A stretch of 64,000 nucleotides of DNA from an uncultured Gammaproteobacteria bacterium (GTDB taxonomy: Bacteria; Pseudomonadota; Gammaproteobacteria; PS1; Pseudothioglobaceae). Location: contig CAJVZH010000001.1 of the NCBI GenBank assembly GCA_913020715.1, positions 175,994 through 239,993 of the forward strand, read 5' to 3'. The position numbers were made by a program, and so were the translations under genes. Under the pieces are notes generated by a model. It was not told the DNA's origin. It worked only from the letters and a program-made list of their open reading frames with translations, and searched no databases. Positions 1 through 7,030 of this stretch are shown in pieces. Each line of letters starts with the position of its first letter. Position 1 is the stretch's first letter.

Positions 1-450
1 GTGAATTGGACGGTAGAGAATAGCCATATCAATATGACCATCTCGTAGCTGGACCATCAATGGATCCGAATAATCACTAATTACCCTAGTTGCAATACTG
101 GGCTCGGTTTTCCACATGATATCCAGCCATTTGGGGGCGATATAATCCCAATGATTCATTTGAATGCCAAAACTAAAGACGCCGGTCATATCGTCTGGCA
201 AAGCAATTTCTTGACGGGCTCTTTCCCATGCCTGAACGGCAGCAACGGCATGCTTGTGGAAAAGTCTGCCAGCAGTTGTTAGTTCACAACCATTGCGTTT
301 TCTAATAATAAGTGCTTGGTTGAGTTGCTCTTCTAGCGCTTTGATTCTAGCGCTGACAGTAGATTGTGTAACGTGTAATTTTTCGGCGGACGCTTGAAAG
401 CTACCAGAAGAACTGACCTCTAAAAAAGTCCGCATATGCTCAATATTCAC
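1..450 (-). CDS. LysR-family transcriptional regulator (C-terminus beyond window)
   Basis: The reverse complement encodes the first 150 residues of a LysR-type regulator. It starts MNIEHMRTFLEV and contains the winged helix-turn-helix signature QASAEKLHVTQSTVSARIKA, then the start of the effector-binding domain. The reading frame runs off the left edge, so the effector domain is cut. The start shown is GTG at 450; an ATG five codons further in (435) is the alternative. It is transcribed divergently from the operon beginning at 612, the usual layout for a LysR protein controlling its neighbour, and a LysR-type box lies between them (520-536). The effector cannot be predicted. Family assignment is firm; the regulated target is an inference. 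Confidence 0.9.
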   Translation of the reverse strand, partial: MNIEHMRTFLEVSSSGSFQASAEKLHVTQSTVSARIKALEEQLNQALIIRKRNGCELTTAGRLFHKHAVAAVQAWERARQEIALPDDMTGVFSFGIQMNHWDYIAPKWLDIMWKTEPSIATRVISDYSDPLMVQLRDGHIDMAILYRPIH

Positions 451-519
451 TTAGCCCCCCGCTAATAAACAAAGTTATCTATTGGATACTATGATTATAC
501 AAAATATGAGGAATGGATG

Positions 520-536
520 TATCGCTATTTTCGATA
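520..536. promoter_or_regulatory. Candidate LysR-type operator
   Basis: The site TATCG-N7-CGATA is a perfect 5-bp inverted repeat. It contains ATC-N9-GAT, the classic LysR-family (NodD-like) box that also satisfies T-N11-A. It sits in the divergent intergenic region between the lysR-type gene (start 450) and the operon starting at 612. Binding is inferred. Confidence 0.5.
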
Positions 537-611
537 GGCGTTAACGTTTTTTATCAACACACCCTTGGCGCCAAGCGGTATATTTATTTGATTTAGCTGA
601 TAGTAATAGCC

Positions 612-1349
612 ATGAACACAGGACAATTAACCCTCGAGCAAGAGATGGAAAAAGTTAGGATCGACCTGGCTGCTATGTTTCGCTTAACGGTAATGCACGG
701 CTGGGATGATACCGTTTGGAACCATATTACTGCTAGAGTGCCTGGCTCCGACCACCATTTTTACATGCATCGATTTGGCCTGACTTATGAAGAAGTTTGC
801 GCTTCTAACTTAATAAAAGTGGATGAAGAGGGCAATGTACTGGAGGGCCCGAGTGATGTGAATACTGCCGGATTTATCATTCACAGTGCAATCCATTTAA
901 ACCACCCAGGGCATAAATTTGTTTTTCATGCGCACCCAGCTAGTGCAATTGCGGCAACGGCGTTTAAAGAAATCCCTTTCTTGGTCCAGGATTCTTCGAT
1001 GCTTTATGGAAAAGTGGGTTATCACGACTGGGAGGGTCTTTCGGTTGACCCGGATGAGCGCCACCGAATTGCTGAAAATATGGGCGAAGGCGGCTTGCTA
1101 GTTATGCGTAATCATGGTTTTTTAACGGCCGGCGCCACAGCGGGCGAATGTTTTATGAAAATGTATTATTTGGTGCGAATGTGTGAAGTTGCGCTGTCAA
1201 TTACAGGCTCCAATCTAGAAGTAGACTCTGGGCCTGGGCATTTATGGCCGATCGCCTCTAAGCAGTACGAAGCATTCGCCCCTGGTACTTATGAGTGGCC
1301 AGGCTTATTGCGTCGTTGTGATCGCCTAGACCCTTCATACAGACACTAA
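612..1349 (+). CDS. Class II aldolase/adducin family protein
   Basis: This 245-residue single-domain protein belongs to the class II aldolase/adducin family (fuculose-phosphate aldolase, ribulose-phosphate epimerase and relatives). Zinc ligands are visible as H106 and H108 in FHAHPA and H168 in RNHGFL. Family members cleave or decarboxylate hydroxy-keto acids, often phosphorylated ones; no kinase is encoded nearby, so an unphosphorylated substrate is possible. It is the first gene of a tight five-gene run (11 bp to the next gene) downstream of a divergent LysR regulator. The substrate is unknown. Confidence 0.85.
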   Translation: MNTGQLTLEQEMEKVRIDLAAMFRLTVMHGWDDTVWNHITARVPGSDHHFYMHRFGLTYEEVCASNLIKVDEEGNVLEGPSDVNTAGFIIHSAIHLNHPGHKFVFHAHPASAIAATAFKEIPFLVQDSSMLYGKVGYHDWEGLSVDPDERHRIAENMGEGGLLVMRNHGFLTAGATAGECFMKMYYLVRMCEVALSITGSNLEVDSGPGHLWPIASKQYEAFAPGTYEWPGLLRRCDRLDPSYRH

Positions 1350-1360
1350 GAGGCAGGAGG

Positions 1361-2251
1361 ATGAGCGAAGTATTTATGCCATCTGCTTTTGCCGCGGCAG
1401 AGATTCATATTGAAGAGTTTTTAAATCTTGATGAGTTCCCTATTCATGATCTTACCAATCCTAGAAGGGCTGAGCTGGTTGCGCATTGCCGATCGGGCTT
1501 GGATAAATGGGGCTGTTCGCATGTGCCAGATTTCATTTTGCCATCAGCAATTGAGGCCATGCATCAAGAGGCATTAAGACTAATAGATAAAGGCTGTGCG
1601 CGTGAGGCGCACGCTTGGGTGAATCCTTATTTAACCAAAGATGATGAGGGCCTTGAGAAGACTCATCCAAAACGCTTTTTTGAAGAAAGGACTTCTTCCT
1701 TTATTAATTCGGATTTGCTCGAGTCGCGCTCACTTTTAAGAATGATTTATGACAGCGATGTGATGGTGCATTTTGTGGCCGAGTGCCTCAATGTCGGGCC
1801 GATTTATCGCTGGGCAGAGCCTTTGGGTAGAAACCCATACAGTGTCATGGAGGACGATGATTATTTTCCTTGGCATTTTGATGGAAATGATTTTACTGTC
1901 AGTATTTTGGTCAATGAAGCCGAAGAAGGTGGCGACTTTGAGTACGTTCCGGACGTTCGAACACCTAATAATGAATGCTTTGATGAGGTGGGTGCTGTAC
2001 TGCACGGACAAAGAGACAGAGTGCGTGTTTTGAGTTTAAAAACAGGAGATTTACAGATATTCAAAGGCAGATATTCGATGCACAGAGTGACCAAAACTAA
2101 AGGCAGAGAGCCGAGAATTATTGCCTTGCCGACTTATGTTACCAACCCGTATTTGGTCAATAGACCGCACCACGCTGAAGCTTTTTATGGTCGCGCAATG
2201 GATATTCACCACGAGCGTAACCTTGAACGACTAGACAAGTTAACGGATTAA
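1361..2251 (+). CDS. Putative Fe(II)/2-oxoglutarate-dependent oxygenase
   Basis: This 296-residue protein has a double-stranded beta-helix oxygenase pattern. The HxD pair is H172/D174 in PWHFDGNDF, the distal metal His is H241 in YSMHRV, and R252 eleven residues later is placed to bind the 2-oxoglutarate carboxylate. The stretch EEGGDFEYVPDVR after the HxD motif is typical of a poorly characterised bacterial subgroup. A preceding AGGAGG serves as ribosome-binding site. It is the second gene of the LysR-flanked operon, suggesting a hydroxylation or oxidative cleavage step on the same substrate. The reaction is not known. Confidence 0.7.
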   Translation: MSEVFMPSAFAAAEIHIEEFLNLDEFPIHDLTNPRRAELVAHCRSGLDKWGCSHVPDFILPSAIEAMHQEALRLIDKGCAREAHAWVNPYLTKDDEGLEKTHPKRFFEERTSSFINSDLLESRSLLRMIYDSDVMVHFVAECLNVGPIYRWAEPLGRNPYSVMEDDDYFPWHFDGNDFTVSILVNEAEEGGDFEYVPDVRTPNNECFDEVGAVLHGQRDRVRVLSLKTGDLQIFKGRYSMHRVTKTKGREPRIIALPTYVTNPYLVNRPHHAEAFYGRAMDIHHERNLERLDKLTD

Positions 2252-2259
2252 GGGCGTAT

Positions 2260-3153
2260 ATGAATATTGGATTTATTGGTCTTGGGAATATGGGGTATGG
2301 CATGGCACTCAATTTGCTTGAGCGCTGCCAAGATTCTGGCGATACTTTGATTGTGCTGGATATTAAGCCGAATGTTGTCGATGAACTTGTGGCAAGAGGT
2401 GCAGAGAATGGCCTGAGCATTGCCAAAATGTGCCCTCGGTGTGATGTGCTTTTTACTTCGCTACCAAGCTCCAAAGAAGTCAATCTTTTGGCTTTTGGCG
2501 ATGACGGTATTCTCGTCAACCTTAAAGAAGGGGCGACCTGGTTTGAAACCAGTACCAATGAGCTGTCAGAGTGGCAAAAAGTGCAAAACGAAGCACCCGA
2601 GCACCTGACTTTAGTGGATGCGCCAGTGAGTGGGGGTGCCGAAGGTGCTTTGGCGGGAACATTGGCTACTTTTTTAGGAATTGATGAAGATGTTTTGGTT
2701 AAATTTGAATCCCTGCTTGGTGCTTTTGCAGTGCGCATTGTAAGAATGGGTCCTTCTGGCGCCGGTTACGTCACCAAATTAGCGCAGCTGCATCTCAATT
2801 ATTTAGTAGCTCAGGGCATTGGTGAAACGCTAATGTTAGGCGCTAAAGCCAACTTAGATCTAAGTGTGTTACACTCTGTTTTAATGAGTAGTTGTGCGAG
2901 AAGCTATGTGGTTGAAAGCTATATTCCAAAAGTCCTTGATGGTAGCTACGATGCGTCGTTTGCACTTGGTCTTGCGGAAAAAGACATGCGCTTAATTACT
3001 GAATTAGGCCAACACCTTGAGGTGCGGATGCCGCTTGGCGACAAAGTCTACAGCACTTACCAAGAGGCAACGAAAGTCTATGGGGCAACTGCTCCACATC
3101 TTAGTATTGTTCGACTAATGGAAGAGCAACATGATCAAATTTTGCGCAGTTAG
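2260..3153 (+). CDS. NAD-binding beta-hydroxyacid dehydrogenase (3-hydroxyisobutyrate dehydrogenase family)
   Basis: This 297-residue protein has an N-terminal Rossmann motif GFIGLGNMG (residues 4-12), the substrate-loop motif DAPVSGGAEGA (120-130) and the catalytic Lys K173 in GAGYVTK. The family normally has Asn three residues after this Lys (as in the paralogue at 38493); here that position is Gln (Q176), which may change specificity. Known members oxidise or reduce 3-hydroxyisobutyrate, tartronate semialdehyde, threonate and similar short hydroxyacids. It lies 8 bp after the oxygenase gene, in the same operon. Confidence 0.85.
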   Translation: MNIGFIGLGNMGYGMALNLLERCQDSGDTLIVLDIKPNVVDELVARGAENGLSIAKMCPRCDVLFTSLPSSKEVNLLAFGDDGILVNLKEGATWFETSTNELSEWQKVQNEAPEHLTLVDAPVSGGAEGALAGTLATFLGIDEDVLVKFESLLGAFAVRIVRMGPSGAGYVTKLAQLHLNYLVAQGIGETLMLGAKANLDLSVLHSVLMSSCARSYVVESYIPKVLDGSYDASFALGLAEKDMRLITELGQHLEVRMPLGDKVYSTYQEATKVYGATAPHLSIVRLMEEQHDQILRS

Positions 3154-3166
3154 GATGCATTGAATT

Positions 3167-4099
3167 ATGGCATTACTCGTCAGCCTTACCGATACAGACA
3201 TTCGACCCTGGGTTGATGTGTTTGAGGCTGGATTGAGTGGTATGGACATCAGAATTTACCCTGATGTGGTCGACCCAAGCGAGATTGAATATGTTGCTGC
3301 TTGGCACCACCCGTTCGGTGAATATAAGAAATACACTAATTTAAAAGCTATTTTATCGCTCGGCGCTGGTGTGGATCATATTATCAATGACCCTGAGCTG
3401 CCTCAAAATGTGCCCATTGTTCGCATGGCAGATGAGGCGCTGATTCATGACATGTGTTTGTATGCCTTGCATTGGGTATTGCATTACCATAGTAATTATT
3501 ATCGCTACGTTAAGCAGCAACAAGAAAAGCAGTGGTTGGAGCACAAGTTTGTTGCACCAAAAAAACGTTCTGTTGGCATTATGGGTCTTGGCACCATCGG
3601 TAAGCGGGTTGGTGAAATATTAAGCGATCAAGGTTTTAGCGTTGTCGGCTGGGGGGCCAGTGATAAGTATTTAACTGGTCGAATTGAGTATTTTTACGGC
3701 AAAGATCAAATGACAGGTTTTTTAAATAAATCAGAAATTCTTATTAATATATTGCCACTCACTGAATCAACCAACAATCTAATTAAGGCGAACGAATTGC
3801 ATCAATTGCCCGAAGGGGCTCTTGTTATCAATATTGGAAGGGGTTTTATTATCAACCAGAGCGACCTTTTAACAGCGCTCGAGAGTGGCCATATTGGCGC
3901 AGCTGTACTGGATGTATTTGATGTGGAGCCTTTGCCTTTAGACAATCCGCTTTGGTCTCATCCAAACGTTACCATCACCCCGCATATTGCTGGTCAAAGC
4001 GATGGTGAGACAGGGGCAGTGTCAATGGTAGAAAATATTCGTAGAATTGAGTCTGGAGAGGCACCTTTTCCACTTTATGACCCAGTACAGGGTTATTGA
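3167..4099 (+). CDS. 2-hydroxyacid dehydrogenase, GhrA-like glyoxylate/hydroxypyruvate reductase
   Basis: This 310-residue D-isomer-specific 2-hydroxyacid dehydrogenase resembles the GhrA branch. The dinucleotide fold is GIMGLGTIG (about 137-145) and the catalytic triad is complete: R225 in NIGRGF, E254 in DVEPLP and H273 in TPHIAG. The family reduces glyoxylate, hydroxypyruvate or similar 2-oxoacids with NAD(P)H. As the fourth gene of the operon it would remove or recycle a 2-oxoacid made by the preceding enzymes. Glyoxylate and hydroxypyruvate connect directly to glycine and serine, matching the gcv operon downstream. Confidence 0.82.
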   Translation: MALLVSLTDTDIRPWVDVFEAGLSGMDIRIYPDVVDPSEIEYVAAWHHPFGEYKKYTNLKAILSLGAGVDHIINDPELPQNVPIVRMADEALIHDMCLYALHWVLHYHSNYYRYVKQQQEKQWLEHKFVAPKKRSVGIMGLGTIGKRVGEILSDQGFSVVGWGASDKYLTGRIEYFYGKDQMTGFLNKSEILINILPLTESTNNLIKANELHQLPEGALVINIGRGFIINQSDLLTALESGHIGAAVLDVFDVEPLPLDNPLWSHPNVTITPHIAGQSDGETGAVSMVENIRRIESGEAPFPLYDPVQGY

Positions 4100-4124
4100 T
4101 GAATAAATACCAAAGAGCAACACA

Positions 4125-5327
4125 GTGACAGATTTATTACCAAGTCCTCGGTTTTCTGACAGCACGTGGAAACACATGTGTGATTATCGTTTAGCAAGAT
4201 TACGCCGAATCATGGCAGAGAAAAATGTTGATTTATGCATATTGGCAAATCCGATTAGCTTGCGATACGCTATTGACTTTGATGAATACCAAGTCTTTCA
4301 GGCGCATATCCCCACCTGTTATTTGTTTGTACCGTTAGAGGGTCCGCTTGTCATGCACGGCGCCACTAGTCAAGAATGTCCGAATGTTACAAGCTATCAG
4401 CGCCCCCGTTTTGTCAGTCCTTTTGATGGCGGTTTTGATTTAAGTGAAAAAACCCGGCTTTTTGCCGACGACGTCAAATCGTTTCTTGGCGCTGGCCATC
4501 ACAATTCTGCGCCCATTAGGATTGCGCTCGAACGATTTACGCCGTTTGCAACTCAAGAATTAGAGGCTCTGGGCTTTGAAGTGCTCGATGCAGATTGTAT
4601 TGTTGAGCAAGCCAAGATCATTAAGTCTGATGCAGAGATTGAGTGCATTAAACACGCGATTGCAGTGGCAGAGTACGGCATGAAATTAATGCAAGAAAAC
4701 ACCAAGGCGGGCATCACTGAGCGTCAGCTCTGGTCAATCCTTCACCAAGTGAATGTTGCTAATAATGGCTGTTGGATGGAGGGCCACATGCTCTCATCCG
4801 GGCCGCGCACCAACCCTTGGTTGCAAGAGGCAACGGGGCGCGTTATTGAGCAGGGCGACATGATTGCCTTTGATACCGACCTCATTGGCCCAAGAGGCTA
4901 TATGGCAGATATATCCAGATCTTGGATATGCGGCGGCGGTCTCGGAACGCAAGCGCAAAGAGACGCCTATCAGCATGCTTTTGATGAAGTAAATTTCAAT
5001 ATTGACATTATTAAGCCGGGTATGGGTTTTTCTGAACTGGCTGAAAAAGCTTTTCAACGCAAAAAAATATATCAGCATAATCACTACGTTTGTGTTTATC
5101 ACGGCGCAGGCCTTTCTGATGAGTATCCCAAAATATACTATCAAGACGACTGGGCTAGAGATGGTTATGACGGCATTGTAGAGCCTAATACAGTTTTATG
5201 TGTTGAAAGCTATTCAGGCGAAAAAGGCGGCACTGTCGGTGTCAAGCTTGAGCAAATGGTGTTGGTGAACGAAACCGGCACCGAGGTGTTAACGCATTAT
5301 CCATTCGAAGATAGTTTAATTCAATAG
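4125..5327 (+). CDS. M24-family metalloenzyme resembling DMSP lyase DddP
   Basis: This 400-residue pita-bread (M24) protein starts at GTG. A full metal set is visible: D250 and D252 in FDTD, D262 in ADISR, H326, E361 and E376. The spacings (2, 10, 64, 35, 15) equal those I recall for structurally characterised DddP (D295, D297, D307, H371, E406, E421). Y321 and D332 also fall where DddP has Y366 and D377. SSGPRTNPW and AFDTDLIG are DddP-like, and the prolidase-type second His is absent. DddP cleaves dimethylsulfoniopropionate to DMS and acrylate. Close non-lyase M24 relatives exist, so DddP-like is as far as sequence reading goes. Last gene of the LysR-flanked operon. Confidence 0.65.
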   Translation: MTDLLPSPRFSDSTWKHMCDYRLARLRRIMAEKNVDLCILANPISLRYAIDFDEYQVFQAHIPTCYLFVPLEGPLVMHGATSQECPNVTSYQRPRFVSPFDGGFDLSEKTRLFADDVKSFLGAGHHNSAPIRIALERFTPFATQELEALGFEVLDADCIVEQAKIIKSDAEIECIKHAIAVAEYGMKLMQENTKAGITERQLWSILHQVNVANNGCWMEGHMLSSGPRTNPWLQEATGRVIEQGDMIAFDTDLIGPRGYMADISRSWICGGGLGTQAQRDAYQHAFDEVNFNIDIIKPGMGFSELAEKAFQRKKIYQHNHYVCVYHGAGLSDEYPKIYYQDDWARDGYDGIVEPNTVLCVESYSGEKGGTVGVKLEQMVLVNETGTEVLTHYPFEDSLIQ

Positions 5328-5372
5328 TAAGTGAACTGAACTAAAAATACCCCCTACTTTAATTCAATTAAG

Positions 5373-5389
5373 TCTATAATTTGTATAGA
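5373..5389. promoter_or_regulatory. Inverted repeat overlapping a TATAAT box upstream of gcvT
   Basis: TCTATA-N5-TATAGA is a perfect 6-bp inverted repeat that overlaps a consensus -10 hexamer TATAAT (5375-5380) about 110 bp upstream of gcvT. No good -35 element is seen at 17 bp, which would suit an activated promoter. The 160-bp leader contains no structure I recognise as a glycine riboswitch. Function is inferred. Confidence 0.35.
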
Positions 5390-5489
5390 TTGAATATAAC
5401 TAAACACGTCTGTGGTTTATTTTATCAGTTAATACTAGGTAAATAACCGCTGCTATAGTAATATTAACAAGATATTGAAGAGTAATAAA

Positions 5490-6626
5490 ATGGGTCTTGC
5501 GATGACAGAAACTATAAATGAATTCACTACAGTATTTTATCAAATGCATATTGATGCTGGCGCAAAAATGATGTCTTTTGCGGGCTATGACATGCCCGTT
5601 AGCTATCCACTGGGTGTAAAAAAAGAACATTTGCACACTCGCGAAAAAGCCGGCCTTTTTGATGTCTCGCACATGGGGCAAGTCAAGTTGATTGGAGAAA
5701 ATGCAAAAAAAGCATTGGAGTCTTTAGTGCCGGTCGATATTATTGATTTGCCATTAATGAAGCAGCGTTACGCGATGTTTACGAACGACAAGGGTGGTGT
5801 TCTTGACGACTTAATGGTAACTAATATTGGCAACGACAGCCTGCTGTTGGTGGTTAATGCCGGTTGCAAGCAGGCGGATTTTGCTTATTTGCAGAACGCT
5901 ATTGGCAATGAGTGTGAAGTGAAAGTGCTGGAGGATTATGCGCTACTTGCTTTGCAAGGTCCGCAAGCCGGAGATGTATTAGCAGCATTGGCGCCAGAAT
6001 CCAGCGAGATGACCTTTATGACAGCTAAAACTTTGATTATTGATGGAATTGAGTATCTAGCGACGCGATCGGGCTACAGTGGCGAAGACGGCTTTGAGAT
6101 TTCGGTTCATAACGACCAAGCACAACAACTAGCAAAACGTCTTTTAGCGCATGAGGCTGTTGAATGGATTGGCCTTGGAGCTAGGGATTCGCTACGTTTA
6201 GAAGCGGGCTTGTCTCTATACGGTCACGAGCTGGATACAGAGCACACACCAGTGGAGTCTTCGCTTGTTTGGGCGTTGTCAAAAGCAAGAAGATCGGACG
6301 GCTCTCGTACCGGCGGATATCCTGGTGCGATGTCTATCATGAGTCATATTGACAACGGTGTCGCACAAAAAATTGTTGGCCTTCAGCCAGAGGGCAGAGC
6401 GCCTGTTCGTGATGGTGTAGTAATCGTTGATGGTGAGGATAATGTTGTTGGCAAGGTCACCAGTGGTGGCTTCGGACCGACGACTGGCAAGCCCATTGCT
6501 ATCGCTAGAGTTGAATCTGCAGTGAGTGATGGCACAAAAAAACTCTTCGCTATGGTGCGTGAGAAAAAACTTGCAGTTGAGGTGGTCAAACTGCCATTTG
6601 TAAAACCCAATTATTACCGTGGCTAA
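5490..6626 (+). CDS. gcvT: Glycine cleavage system T protein (aminomethyltransferase)
   Basis: T protein transfers the methylene group from aminomethyl-lipoyl-GcvH to tetrahydrofolate, releasing ammonia. The sequence shows the family N-terminus (SFAGYDMPVSYPLGVKKEH), FDVSHMGQ, and the folate-domain segment GYSGEDGFE. With the ATG at 5490 the product is 378 residues, about the usual length. A TTG five codons upstream and an ATG at 5502 are alternatives; GAAGAG just before 5490 favours that site. It heads gcvT-gcvH-gcvP-gcvR and would supply 5,10-methylene-THF from glycine made by the sarcosine oxidase encoded further downstream. Confidence 0.95.
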   Translation: MGLAMTETINEFTTVFYQMHIDAGAKMMSFAGYDMPVSYPLGVKKEHLHTREKAGLFDVSHMGQVKLIGENAKKALESLVPVDIIDLPLMKQRYAMFTNDKGGVLDDLMVTNIGNDSLLLVVNAGCKQADFAYLQNAIGNECEVKVLEDYALLALQGPQAGDVLAALAPESSEMTFMTAKTLIIDGIEYLATRSGYSGEDGFEISVHNDQAQQLAKRLLAHEAVEWIGLGARDSLRLEAGLSLYGHELDTEHTPVESSLVWALSKARRSDGSRTGGYPGAMSIMSHIDNGVAQKIVGLQPEGRAPVRDGVVIVDGEDNVVGKVTSGGFGPTTGKPIAIARVESAVSDGTKKLFAMVREKKLAVEVVKLPFVKPNYYRG

Positions 6627-6646
6627 GTGCCACACAAGGAGATGTT

Positions 6647-7018
6647 ATGACAATTAAATATTCAGAAGATCACGAGTGGGTCGAGCTTTCGAAAGATGGA
6701 GTGGTGACTGTTGGTATCACAGAGTTTGCCCAAGAGCAACTCGGTGATTTGGTTTTTATTGAATTGCCAGACGTGAGTGATGAAGTCAGCCAAGGCGACA
6801 ACATTTGTGTCATTGAGTCTGTGAAAGCAGCTTCAGACTTGATTGCGCCTGTTTCTGGCGAGCTTATAGAGGTCAACGATCGTCTTAATGATGAGCCGGA
6901 ATTGGCTTCTGAAGATCCATTAGCAGAGGGCTGGTTTGTCAAAATACAACTTTCCGACACCTCTGAGTTTGACGCCCTAATGGATGGGGCGGCTTACCAA
7001 GAATTTATTGAAGAATAA
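6647..7018 (+). CDS. gcvH: Glycine cleavage system H protein
   Basis: This 123-residue lipoyl carrier shuttles the aminomethyl group between GcvP, GcvT and the dihydrolipoyl dehydrogenase. The lipoylation site is K60 in VIESVKAASD, preceded by the usual hydrophobic beta strands. An AAGGAG ribosome-binding site lies just upstream, 20 bp after gcvT, and gcvP follows after 12 bp, so the three are cotranscribed. The L protein is not encoded here and is presumably shared with 2-oxoacid dehydrogenases elsewhere. Confidence 0.96.
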   Translation: MTIKYSEDHEWVELSKDGVVTVGITEFAQEQLGDLVFIELPDVSDEVSQGDNICVIESVKAASDLIAPVSGELIEVNDRLNDEPELASEDPLAEGWFVKIQLSDTSEFDALMDGAAYQEFIEE

Positions 7019-7030
7019 AGAGAGAAAAAC

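Noticed and set aside
5330..5489. Possible glycine riboswitch before gcvT
   Set aside because: The leader lacks the conserved paired aptamer elements; only a short palindrome and a -10 box were found.
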